Below are positions 49,408 through 57,751 of a stretch of DNA of 64,000 bases, piece after piece; positions within the stretch are counted from its first letter, which is position 1; the number at the start of each line of letters is the position of its first letter. Location: positions 20 through 64,019 of the forward strand of contig NZ_JGZB01000001.1 of assembly GCF_000741255.1 (NCBI RefSeq), read 5' to 3'. The notes beneath the pieces are model-generated. The model did not search any database. It worked only from the letters and a program-made list of their open reading frames with translations, and had not been told where the DNA came from. A program made the position numbers and the translations under genes. The stretch comes from Bifidobacterium magnum (GTDB taxonomy: Bacteria; Actinomycetota; Actinomycetes; Actinomycetales; Bifidobacteriaceae).

Positions 49408-49461
49408 CCTTCTGCATTTTGAGACACCAACTCCGGTGTGTCTGTCTCAAAATGCAGAAGG
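49408..49461. repeat. Hairpin repeat, copy 1
   Basis: CCTTCTGCATTTTGAGACA (49408-49426) and its perfect complement TGTCTCAAAATGCAGAAGG (49443-49461) flank a 16-base loop. It lies between convergent nrdG and the anchored-protein gene. The loop (CCAACTCCGGTGTGTC) is similar to the complement of the loop of copy 2, so the two copies are inverted relative to each other. It may serve as a bidirectional terminator. Confidence 0.8.
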
Positions 49462-49470
49462 GGCTCGAAT

Positions 49471-50325
49471 TTACTGCGCCTTGGCGGCCTGCTCGTCGAT
49501 CCAGTTGTTGACGGCTTGGATGATTTCGTCAAGCGTGACTTTGGCGGCTTTATACAGTCGCGAATTTTTCACGCCTGACTGGTCAATGAGCCGCTCGGCA
49601 GTGTCCACCGCGGTTTGCAACCCGTCAGACAGCCGCTGTGCGGCCGCGGAATTCCGGTATGAGGTGCGCAGTCGTTCCAGCAACGCCCGTCCCTGCGCAA
49701 TCGAATCGGACAGCTGTCGTTTGTCGCTGTCCACTTGATTTTCATTGTCGTTATTCTGGGGGCGGTCACTGTTCCCGGTATTGGAACTATTCCCGTTCCC
49801 GGCGTCCGAATCCTGCGTTTGGTCGGAGCCACTCGTGGAAGGGGTGTCCTTCTCGGGATCTACCGATAGTCCCAGCCAATCCAACAGGGCCTCGGGCGTC
49901 GTATCGGCAGTCTGCTTTTTCATGGTTGCCAGCGAGGAGCGCAATGAGTCGGTAGCGCTGTCCAATGTGTCGGCGACGAGATTGAGTTGCGTAATGGTGG
50001 CGTTGGCGGCGCATCCTTGTTCACCCACGGTATCTTCGGCCGCGTCGGCCGCTTTCGCCGCGGCGTCGAGCACCTCGTCCACGCCCAGCACCTGCTGAAC
50101 CAATTGCTGCAACTTGGGGGATTGATCCACGGTGTCCAACAGTTGCCTGCGTTGCTCGCTGAATGCGGCCACGGAAGCGTGGCAACGGTTCAACGCCTTC
50201 GTATGGTTGTTGGCATAGATGAATGCGCCAATACCTCCAATAACCACCACAACTACCGCCACGATGGCCACGACAACGGGCCAACGCCTACCGCGTGGGC
50301 TGGCGAATTCTTCGTTGTTCTGCAT
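49471..50325 (-). CDS. Hypothetical membrane-anchored extracytoplasmic protein
   Basis: About 284 aa, family unknown. A short basic N-terminus (SPRGRRW) is followed by one strong membrane segment (VVVAIVAVVVVVIGGIGAFI, about residues 15-34). The outside part has a helical region, then a low-complexity linker rich in Asp, Asn, Ser and Gly (about 165-205), then a helical/coiled-coil C-terminus. Start at 50325 follows AGGGGGAA. The gene is bracketed by two inverted hairpin repeats (49408-49461 and 50492-50543), which is unusual for this window and marks it as possible accessory DNA. Confidence 0.65.
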   Translation of the reverse strand: MQNNEEFASPRGRRWPVVVAIVAVVVVVIGGIGAFIYANNHTKALNRCHASVAAFSEQRRQLLDTVDQSPKLQQLVQQVLGVDEVLDAAAKAADAAEDTVGEQGCAANATITQLNLVADTLDSATDSLRSSLATMKKQTADTTPEALLDWLGLSVDPEKDTPSTSGSDQTQDSDAGNGNSSNTGNSDRPQNNDNENQVDSDKRQLSDSIAQGRALLERLRTSYRNSAAAQRLSDGLQTAVDTAERLIDQSGVKNSRLYKAAKVTLDEIIQAVNNWIDEQAAKAQ

Positions 50326-50491
50326 CGATTTCCCCCTACTCGCATCTGGTGTGAACCTCAACAAGTGGGCCTATCCTAGCGTGCGGCGTTCGGGGAATAT
50401 GTGAACGTTCCAAACTGATCCTGGGGTTGTGGCAAGCAATACATCCGTATGCCGTGAACCATTCGAGCCGCTTGGGTCACTGGCGTATCTC

Positions 50492-50543
50492 CTTCTGCAT
50501 TTTGAGACAGACACGCCGGGTTTCGTGTCTCAAAATGCAGAAG
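50492..50543. repeat. Hairpin repeat, copy 2 (inverted)
   Basis: CTTCTGCATTTTGAGACA (50492-50509) and TGTCTCAAAATGCAGAAG (50526-50543) are perfect complements around a 16-base loop (GACACGCCGGGTTTCG). The loop matches the reverse complement of copy 1's loop at 11 of 16 positions. Confidence 0.8.
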
Positions 50544-50566
50544 AACAATGGGAACGTCGGATACGC

Positions 50567-50602
50567 GTGTACCCCGATCCCTAAATGGGGGACCGGGGCA
50601 CA
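50567..50602. other. Long GC-rich hairpin, possible terminator
   Basis: GTGTACCCCGATCCC pairs with GGGGACCGGGGCAC (with two G-T pairs) around a short AT-rich loop. It lies past the 3' end of the 50664-51206 gene, but no T-run follows. Confidence 0.4.
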
Positions 50603-50663
50603 CACAATATGAACGCTAGTCGGCGTCAGTTATCAAGACGCGCAAAGAAGCGCAGCGAAAAAC

Positions 50664-51206
50664 TCAGTGGTTTTCCTTCCAAGCCTCGAACAGCTTCTCC
50701 TGGTGGTCGAGCAGGCTCTTCAGCGCCTCGGTCGGCTCGCCAGTGCCTTCAAGGTCGAGGTCGGCGACGGTGGTGGTGTAGGAATCGGCGTCGGTGTACT
50801 CGCCCGTGCGCTGGTCCTCGGTGACCATCTGGGAAGTGAACGCCGTGATCTTGCGGTCGGTGAAGGTCGGGCTCAGCGTGATCGGGGTCTGCGGAATGTC
50901 GATTTCCGTGGTGGTCGGCGTACCGAACGCCACGTTCTCCTCAGGCTCGCTGACCGTGTTGGCGCCGAACAGGATGTGGTAGGTGATGCCGTTCGGGTAG
51001 CAGATGATGTCTTCGCTAATGCCGTAGCGCTTGAAGAACTCGTCGTCGGCGGCGTTGATGTCGGACTGGACGGTGTCGTTGCTGTTCGGCTCGTCCACGT
51101 GGTCCATGACCTCGTTGTGGTCGGCCTGCTTCACGAAGAAGGCGAGCAGTTCACGGAAGTGTTCGTAATCGATTGCGGTAGGTGCTGCAAATGCCATGTC
51201 AGCCAA
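50664..51206 (-). CDS. Hypothetical acidic protein
   Basis: 180 aa, no family recognised. It is acidic (rich in Asp, Glu, Thr), with no signal peptide or membrane segment. A helical N-terminus (YEHFRELLAFFVKQADHNEV) is followed by a beta-rich middle (GITYHILFG, TEIDIPQTPITLSP) and a helical end (EALKSLLDHQEKLFEAWK). Start taken as TTG at 51206 since AAGGA lies five bases upstream; ATG at 51197 is the alternative. Codon use matches its neighbours, so recent transfer is not obvious. Confidence 0.6.
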   Translation of the reverse strand: MADMAFAAPTAIDYEHFRELLAFFVKQADHNEVMDHVDEPNSNDTVQSDINAADDEFFKRYGISEDIICYPNGITYHILFGANTVSEPEENVAFGTPTTTEIDIPQTPITLSPTFTDRKITAFTSQMVTEDQRTGEYTDADSYTTTVADLDLEGTGEPTEALKSLLDHQEKLFEAWKENH

Positions 51207-51498
51207 TCTTTTCCTTGTGCCGCTTGTGCGGCGTCGCCGACCCGAAGCCGGCCAAAACCATATTGCGAGGCCCGGTAGGTTGCCGCGCCTTCTGGTTATG
51301 AGTCAAATTCCCAATGTTTAAAAAGTGCTGGAAATCCGCCCAAAGAACTATGCGACGGGGCTGTTTGCCTAAATTGATGGATAGCGACGTTTGTGCCGTT
51401 TTACTCCCCGCATGCCAGTGGTGACAACGGTTTCGTTATGGCCAGCCCTAACATCGCAGTTTGTCTGACCGATGAACTTTGCCCATGGCGCAGCACAT

Positions 51499-51535
51499 GA
51501 AAACCGCCTCGACGGCGATTGCCGGAGGCGGTGGT
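51499..51535 (-). terminator. Terminator of the glsB-type gene, within a 358-bp gap
   Basis: On the minus strand CCGCCTC and GAGGCGG form the stem, with an inner GGC/GCC, followed by TTTTC. It would end the gene at 51565-51819. The rest of the gap 51207-51498 shows no gene or RNA that I can support. Confidence 0.65.
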
Positions 51536-51564
51536 TGGGGGAAATTTAAAAGAAGTGAAGAGGA

Positions 51565-51819
51565 TTATGCCTTTTGCTGTACCTTGTGCACGATGAAGGC
51601 GACAATGGCGACTACGATGACGGCGCCGAGCAGCGACGGGATCAAAGCCATGCCGCCGAGCGAGGGGCCCCATGCGCCGAACAGCGCCTGGCCAAGTGCC
51701 GAGCCTGCGAGACCGGCCAAAATGTTGCTGATCCATCCCATCGACTGTCCGTTGTTCGTGATCGCTCCGGCGATGGCTCCGATGATTGCTCCTACAAGTA
51801 GTGTCCAAATCCAAAACAT
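51565..51819 (-). CDS. GlsB/YeaQ/YmgE-type stress-response membrane protein
   Basis: 84 aa, three hydrophobic helices rich in Gly and Ala (FWIWTLLVGAIIGAIAGAI, ILAGLAGSALGQALFG, LLGAVIVVAIVAFIVHKV), as in the transglycosylase-associated/YeaQ family. The function in that family is linked to stress but not known. ATG at 51819 fits the family; the frame is open upstream but that part looks non-coding. The 396-bp stretch upstream (51820-52215) holds only a large inverted repeat. A truncated paralogue lies at 52220. Confidence 0.85.
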   Translation of the reverse strand: MFWIWTLLVGAIIGAIAGAITNNGQSMGWISNILAGLAGSALGQALFGAWGPSLGGMALIPSLLGAVIVVAIVAFIVHKVQQKA

Positions 51820-52100
51820 GATGTGTTGCTTTCGCTGTGGTTCTTGTGAACGTAATGTCAACCCTACGGAGCGAAGCTGGGCAGTTAGCTGGGATTGGGC
51901 CTGAGGAAGAGTTTGAAAATATTGGCGATAGCGCGCATTGGTGTGCGGGTTGACGTGTGGGTTTTCTTCACCGCGACTCGCGCGGGCTTGGGCAGGCGCC
52001 GCCCATGCGCATGTGCTACGGAACGTGCACGAAAGGAAGGAATGAGGCGCAAAACAGTCTCGCTGTCCAATCCGCGTCGCTTCACGCACCAAGCGCGAGT

Positions 52101-52160
52101 AAGGCCCGCATCCTTATATAGATGGTCTAGATAAGACCTATATATAAAGGTGCGGGCCTT
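52101..52160. repeat. 60-bp imperfect inverted repeat
   Basis: Perfect outer arms AAGGCCCGCA (52101-52110) and TGCGGGCCTT (52151-52160) enclose AT-rich inner arms (TCCTTATATA and TATATATAAAGG) and a short loop, giving a long cruciform-capable hairpin. It sits between the intact and the truncated glsB-type genes. It could be a terminator or attenuator, or a small mobile hairpin. Confidence 0.7.
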
Positions 52161-52219
52161 GACCCGTGCATGCCATGGTTCATGCGCGGAAGAGATTGAT
52201 AGTAAGAAGTCCTGTCAGC

Positions 52220-52382
52220 TTAGTGCCGGACCGGCTTCTTTTGCATCGCGTGTATGACGAACGCGACGATGACCACCACAATGATGGCTCCCAAAATGGA
52301 TGGAATGATGGCCATGGCTCCCAATGAAGGTCCCCATTGGCCAAACAAGGCTTGTCCCAAAGCCGCGCCCGCGCCGGCCACA
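52220..52382 (-). pseudogene. Truncated GlsB/YeaQ-type gene (N-terminal part lost)
   Basis: On the minus strand the fragment from AGAGAALGQALFGQWGPSLG to the stop is highly similar to residues 35-84 of the intact copy at 51565-51819. The first membrane helix and start are missing. The similarity stops at about 52382, exactly where the TrkH-like sequence begins on the other strand. This is a deletion or rearrangement scar. Confidence 0.8.
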
Positions 52383-52687
52383 CCGTGATCATGGACGCGT
52401 TGGGATTCGCATGTTGCTACCTGTTCATTTTTCTGCTGGGCAGCATGGCGATGACGATTACGGCGCACGCCAGTTTCACGAACGCGATGTTCGAGTTCGC
52501 CTCATCCTTGGGCACGGTCGGCCTGTCGATCGGATTGACGGGTCCCGCCACCAATTCGGCCACGCTGGTTGTGGAAATGATCGGCATGGTGTTCGGCCGT
52601 CTGGAAATCTTCGTGATCATCACGGCCGTCATGGCGTCTTGCCATTTGGTGAAAGACGAGTACCGTCTCCATCAGCGCAAGAATTGA
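52382..52687 (+). pseudogene. C-terminal remnant of a TrkH-type potassium transporter
   Basis: About 100 codons remain. FEFASSLGTVGLSIGLTGPA is the last pore-loop (TVGLS filter) of TrkH/KtrB proteins, and GMVFGRLEIFVIITAV is the last helix with the conserved GRLE. The full protein would be about 450-500 aa, so at least three pore repeats are gone. An ATG at 52391 or an in-frame one inside the glsB remnant (52337) could start translation, but a one-repeat protein cannot form the channel alone. Confidence 0.75.
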
Positions 52688-52828
52688 TCGGGAACGGATT
52701 GCGAAACGCAAGAAAATTTCCTGTACAGACAAGACGTTGCATTACAATAAGCATGTTTAACGAAGTGTAGGGAGCGGGGAGGCGAGCCGCGTTCCGTTCC
52801 CTGAATGGGACAGTGTGGAGACGAGAAG

Positions 52829-55800
52829 ATGGTGGATATGGGTCAGCCAGCGGCAACATTGCGTATCGGTCTCGATATTGGATCCACCACGGTCAAAGCC
52901 GTGGTGCTGGATTCTTCCGATTCGCTCGACGACGTGCTGTTTTGCGATTACAGACGCCACCATGCGAACGTGCGCGCCACCATGGAGGGCCTGCTTGTCG
53001 ACATCCAGGCGCTTTTGGAATCCTTGGGACGCAAGGACGAGCCTGTGCGCCTGGCCATTACGGGTTCGGGCGGCCTGTCGCTGGCCGACAGCATCCATGT
53101 GCCGTTCGTGCAGGAAGTGATCGCCGAGACGCGCGCCATCGACCAGGAATATCCGCAGGCCGACGTGATTATCGAGTTGGGCGGCGAGGACGCCAAAATC
53201 ACGTATTTGAAGCCGACTCCCGAACAGCGCATGAACGGTTCGTGCGCGGGCGGCACGGGCGCGTTCATCGACCAGATGGCCACGCTGCTCGACACTGACG
53301 CCCAAGGCCTTGACGACATGGCCAAGGAATACAAGACGTTGTATCCGATCGCGTCGCGCTGCGGCGTGTTCGCGAAAACGGATTTGCAGCCGCTGATCAA
53401 TGACGGCTCCGCCAAGCCCGATCTTGCGGCCTCCATTTTCACGGCCGTGGCCACGCAGACGATCGCCGGCCTCTCCGCCGGACGCCCGATCCACGGTTCC
53501 GTGGTCTTCCTCGGTGGCCCGCTGTTCTTCATGTCCCAGTTGCGCGCCGCGTTCGACCGCGCGCTCAAGGGCAAGGTCGACGAATTCATCACGCCGAAGA
53601 ACGCGCATTTGTATGTGGCATACGGATCGGCGCTGATTGTGGGAGAGCCCGAATCCCTGGACGCCGACCAGCGCGTGGAACCGCGCTCGTGCGCCGAAAT
53701 CCTCCAGTCGTTGCACGACCTTGACAACATGCCGTCCGCCGCGCCATCCATGCCGCCGCTGTTCAACAACGAGGACGAACGCAAGGCGTTCAACGACCGC
53801 CACCACCGTGAACACATCCGTCTGGGATCGCTTGAAGGCGCCAAGGGTCCGCACTTCCTTGGCATCGACGCCGGTTCGACCACGATCAAGGCCACGCTCG
53901 TCAACGACGATTGCGAAATCGTATGGTCGAGCTACGCGTCCAACGACGGCAGCCCGCTGACGGCGGCCGTGGAAATCGTGCGCACGATCCAAAACGAGCT
54001 GCCGGAAGGCGCATGGATCGCACGCTCGTGCGCCACGGGATACGGCGAAGGCCTGATCACCACGGGATTGCACCTGGACGAGGGCGTCGTGGAAACGATC
54101 GCTCACTATCGCGGCGCTGAGACGATCAGCCCCGGCGTGACGGCCGTCATCGACATCGGCGGACAGGACATGAAATATTTGTCCGTCGCGGAAGGCGTCA
54201 TCGACTCGATCGCCGTCAACGAGGCGTGCTCGGCCGGTTGCGGATCGTTCCTGCAGACGTTTGCCCAGTCCATGGGACTGACGATCGAGGAATTCACGCA
54301 GGCTGCGTTGCGCAGCGAACGGCCGGCCGATCTGGGCTCGCGCTGTACCGTATTCATGAACTCTTCCGTCAAGCAGGCCCAGAAAGAGGGCGCATCCATC
54401 GAGGACATCGCCGCGGGCCTGTGCTATTCCGTAGTGCGCAACGCGCTCTACAAAGTCATCAAGTTGCGCGATTCGGGCGAACTCGGCGACACTGTCGTCG
54501 TTCAGGGCGGCACGTTCCTCAACGACGCCGTGTTGCGCGCGTTCGAATTGCTGACCAAGCGTGAGGTGACGCGTCCGAATATCGCGGGCCTGATGGGCGC
54601 GTTCGGATCCGCGTTGACGGCGCGCATGCACTATGACGACATCGCCGACGATCTCGACGACCAGGGCGCGGACGTAAGCGGACTGCCGACGGCGCTCGTC
54701 GACGGCGTCGCGCACACCGTCTCCACGCTCGTCAGCGGCGACGATCTCGACAATCTGTCGATGACGTCGGCGCGCGACATCTGCAAACTGTGCCAGAACC
54801 GCTGCAAACTGACGATCACCACGTTCCAGGACGGCTCGAAGTACGTGACGGGCAACCGTTGCGAACGCGGAGGCGACGCGAACAAGAAGCGCAGCGACCG
54901 TCCGAACCTGTACGACTACAAGTACAAGCGCACGTTCGCCTACCGCCGCCTTACCGACAAGAAGGCGACGCGCGGCGAAATCGGCATTCCGCGCGTGCTC
55001 AACATGTATGAAAACTATCCGTTCTGGTTCACGCTGCTCACGTCCCTCGGATTCAAGGTCGTGATTTCGGGACGCTCCAGCCACGAACTGTTCGAAACGG
55101 GCATCGAGTCGATCGCGTCGGAAAACATCTGCTATCCGGCCAAGCTCGTGCACGGCCACATCAACTGGCTGCTCAAGAAGGGTGTCACGAACATCTTCTA
55201 CCCGTGCGTCTCCTATGAGGAGCACCTCGTGGCGGAAACCGACAACCACTACAACTGCCCGATCGTGGCCAACTATCCCGTCGTGATCGGCGCCAACATG
55301 GAAGGCCTGCGCCAGGAAGGCGTGCGCTACATGCGCCCGTACTTCAACATGGCCAACCACGACCTCATGGTCGAACGCATCGTGGAAGAATTCGCGTGGG
55401 CAAACGTGACCGAAGAGGAAGCGCGCCGCGCCGTGGACGCCGCCTACGCCGAAGACAAGATCTTCAAGCACGACATCCGCATGGAGGGCCTGCGCGCGCT
55501 CGCCTACATGAAGGAACACGACTGCCGCGGCATCGTGCTCGCGGGACGTCCCTACCACGTGGACCCCGAAATCAACCACGGCATTCCCGAAACGATCTGC
55601 TCGCTCGGCATGGTCGTACTGTCCGAAGATGCGGTCTGCAATCTCGAACCGGGGCAGGACCTGCATTTGAGCGAGTTCCTCTCCGACGGCGACGAGGATC
55701 CTCGCGCCAAGTCCGCGCAAGGCTTCCGTCACGTGGACGACCGCAAGGTGACCACCATGCCGCTTCGTGTGACGAACCAGTGGGCCTACCATTCGCGCCT

Positions 55801-57589
55801 ATACGAGGCGGCGAACTTCGTCTCCTCCTATCCGGACCTCGAAATGGTGCAGCTCAACTCCTTCGGCTGCGGCCTCGACGCCATCACCACCGACCAGGTC
55901 GCCGAAATCCTCGCCGACAAGGCCGACGTGTATACGCTGCTGAAAATCGACGAAGTGTCGAACCTCGGCGCCGCCAAGATCCGCTTGCGTTCGCTGAAGG
56001 CCGCCGTGGAAGAGCGCGAAGGCAACGGTGCGCGCCGTGGCGAGCCCGCGTCCGTCATGGCCGAAATTTCCGACACTCAGGCTGCGCCCGCCGTACAGGC
56101 CGCGCCAGCCCAGACGGAACCGGCCGTCGAATCCACGCCGGCCTTCCGCAAAACGGGGGGGCCCGCGCCAACGCCGGGCCGTCAGGTGCTGCTCGACACC
56201 GTCATGGAACAGGTGCAGCGTGTCAAGGGAGCCGGCGCGTCCAAAAACGGCAAGCCCGGCAAGAAGACGCACCGCCGTGAAACGGGCACGCTCACGAGCT
56301 ACTCGCATATCGTGCCGTTCACGAAGGAGATGAAGAAGGACTACACGATCGTCGGCCCGCAAATGAGCCCGATCCACTTCGACCTCGTCGAATCCGTGAT
56401 CCGCTCGGGCGGCTACAAGTTCGACATCCTCAAGCACGCCTCGCGCGACAACGTGGAAACGGGCCTCAAATACGTCAACAACGACGCCTGCTATCCGGCT
56501 ATCATGACGATCGGCCAGCTCGTCGGCGCCATCAAGGACGGCAAATACGATCCCGACCACACGGCGCTCGCCATCACGCAGACGGGCGGCATGTGCCGCG
56601 CCACGAACTATTACGGCCTGATCCGCAAGGCGCTTGTCGACGCCGGATACCCGCAAATCCCCGTTATCGCGATCTCCATGCAGGGCCTGACCGACAACCC
56701 GGGCTTCCGTCCGACCGTCCCCGTGCTGCACCGCGCCGTCAAGGCGTTGATCCTGGGCGACTTGCTCATGAAGTGCCTGTACCGCGTGCGCCCGTACGAA
56801 AAGGTGCCCGGCAGCGCCAACAAGCTCTACGAACGCTGGAACAAGATCGTGAAGGAAACGATCGAGAACCACGGCCGCTCCGCCACGGCCAAGCGCGTGT
56901 ACGGCATGGGCTATCTGAGCTACGGCAAGGTGGCCATGGGCATTGTGCGCAGTTTCGACAAGCTGCCGCTGCGCGATATTCCGCGCAAGGTGCGTGTCGG
57001 CGTGGTCGGCGAAATCCTCGTCAAATACCATCCGGACGCCAACAACCACGTCGTCGACGTCATCGAATCGCAAGACTGCGAAGCCGTGGTGCCCGGCATC
57101 ATGGAATTCATGACCACGCGTCCCTACATCACCGACTGGAACGAGAAAAACCTCGGCAAGGGCGGCAACAAGTTCGTGTACGCGCTCATGCGCTACGGGC
57201 TCGACCTGTACAACGGGCCGATCAAGAAGGCGCTTGCCACGTCCAACGGCAAGTTCGCCATCGACCTGCCGATGCCCGAGCTCGTGAAGAAGGCCGCGGA
57301 TGTCACGTCGCTTGGCGTGCAAGCCGGTGAAGGCTGGCTGCTGACGGCCGAAATCCTCGAACTCATCGAGTCGGGATGCCCGAACGTGATTTGCGCCCAG
57401 CCGTTCGCCTGCCTACCCAACCATGTGACGGGCCGCGGCATGTTCGGCAAGATCCGCCGCTTGCATCCGCAAGCCAACATCGTGTCGATCGACTACGATC
57501 CGGGCGCTTCGGAAGCCAACCAGCTCAACCGCATCAAGCTCATGATCGCCGCGGCCAAGAAGGCCGCCCGCAACGCCGAACGCGTCTAG
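52829..57589 (+). CDS. Acyl-CoA dehydratase activase-type protein (BcrAD/BadFG ATPase plus DUF2229 regions)
   Basis: About 1586 aa. Two ASKHA ATPase modules of the HgdC/BcrAD type stand in tandem: LRIGLDIGSTTVKAVVL with NGSCAGGTGAF, and FLGIDAGSTTIKATLV with NEACSAGCGSF (cluster Cys). A DUF2229-like region follows (CKLCQNRCKLTI, NYPFWFTLLTSLGFKVVISG), then further dehydratase-like regions with conserved Cys such as NDACYPAIMTIGQLVGA and TGGMCRATNYYG. Homologues are known in many anaerobes as single large proteins; substrate and function are unproven. An Ala/Pro-rich linker lies near residue 1085. ATG at 52829 follows GGAGACGAG. Confidence 0.85.
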   Translation: MVDMGQPAATLRIGLDIGSTTVKAVVLDSSDSLDDVLFCDYRRHHANVRATMEGLLVDIQALLESLGRKDEPVRLAITGSGGLSLADSIHVPFVQEVIAETRAIDQEYPQADVIIELGGEDAKITYLKPTPEQRMNGSCAGGTGAFIDQMATLLDTDAQGLDDMAKEYKTLYPIASRCGVFAKTDLQPLINDGSAKPDLAASIFTAVATQTIAGLSAGRPIHGSVVFLGGPLFFMSQLRAAFDRALKGKVDEFITPKNAHLYVAYGSALIVGEPESLDADQRVEPRSCAEILQSLHDLDNMPSAAPSMPPLFNNEDERKAFNDRHHREHIRLGSLEGAKGPHFLGIDAGSTTIKATLVNDDCEIVWSSYASNDGSPLTAAVEIVRTIQNELPEGAWIARSCATGYGEGLITTGLHLDEGVVETIAHYRGAETISPGVTAVIDIGGQDMKYLSVAEGVIDSIAVNEACSAGCGSFLQTFAQSMGLTIEEFTQAALRSERPADLGSRCTVFMNSSVKQAQKEGASIEDIAAGLCYSVVRNALYKVIKLRDSGELGDTVVVQGGTFLNDAVLRAFELLTKREVTRPNIAGLMGAFGSALTARMHYDDIADDLDDQGADVSGLPTALVDGVAHTVSTLVSGDDLDNLSMTSARDICKLCQNRCKLTITTFQDGSKYVTGNRCERGGDANKKRSDRPNLYDYKYKRTFAYRRLTDKKATRGEIGIPRVLNMYENYPFWFTLLTSLGFKVVISGRSSHELFETGIESIASENICYPAKLVHGHINWLLKKGVTNIFYPCVSYEEHLVAETDNHYNCPIVANYPVVIGANMEGLRQEGVRYMRPYFNMANHDLMVERIVEEFAWANVTEEEARRAVDAAYAEDKIFKHDIRMEGLRALAYMKEHDCRGIVLAGRPYHVDPEINHGIPETICSLGMVVLSEDAVCNLEPGQDLHLSEFLSDGDEDPRAKSAQGFRHVDDRKVTTMPLRVTNQWAYHSRLYEAANFVSSYPDLEMVQLNSFGCGLDAITTDQVAEILADKADVYTLLKIDEVSNLGAAKIRLRSLKAAVEEREGNGARRGEPASVMAEISDTQAAPAVQAAPAQTEPAVESTPAFRKTGGPAPTPGRQVLLDTVMEQVQRVKGAGASKNGKPGKKTHRRETGTLTSYSHIVPFTKEMKKDYTIVGPQMSPIHFDLVESVIRSGGYKFDILKHASRDNVETGLKYVNNDACYPAIMTIGQLVGAIKDGKYDPDHTALAITQTGGMCRATNYYGLIRKALVDAGYPQIPVIAISMQGLTDNPGFRPTVPVLHRAVKALILGDLLMKCLYRVRPYEKVPGSANKLYERWNKIVKETIENHGRSATAKRVYGMGYLSYGKVAMGIVRSFDKLPLRDIPRKVRVGVVGEILVKYHPDANNHVVDVIESQDCEAVVPGIMEFMTTRPYITDWNEKNLGKGGNKFVYALMRYGLDLYNGPIKKALATSNGKFAIDLPMPELVKKAADVTSLGVQAGEGWLLTAEILELIESGCPNVICAQPFACLPNHVTGRGMFGKIRRLHPQANIVSIDYDPGASEANQLNRIKLMIAAAKKAARNAERV

Positions 57590-57751
57590 CGTCCGGCGGG
57601 CGGACGCCCGTTCGAATGTTTTGCAAAGGTTTGCGCATTGCTGTTCCGCTAGGGAAGAATTTCACCACACTGGTGAGAAGACATTAGTGTAAGGAAGTGC
57701 CGCACGGCTGGCGGCGCGACACGGCGAGTTTTGTAATAGTGAGGAATAGCA

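Noticed and set aside
51820-52092. Upstream extension of the GlsB-type frame
   Set aside because: The family starts at the Met of 51819; the extra 91 residues are Arg/Gln-rich without similarity to anything I know.
52757-55792. 1011-codon open frame antisense to the activase-type gene
   Set aside because: Composition shadow; the plus-strand protein has unmistakable ATPase motifs.
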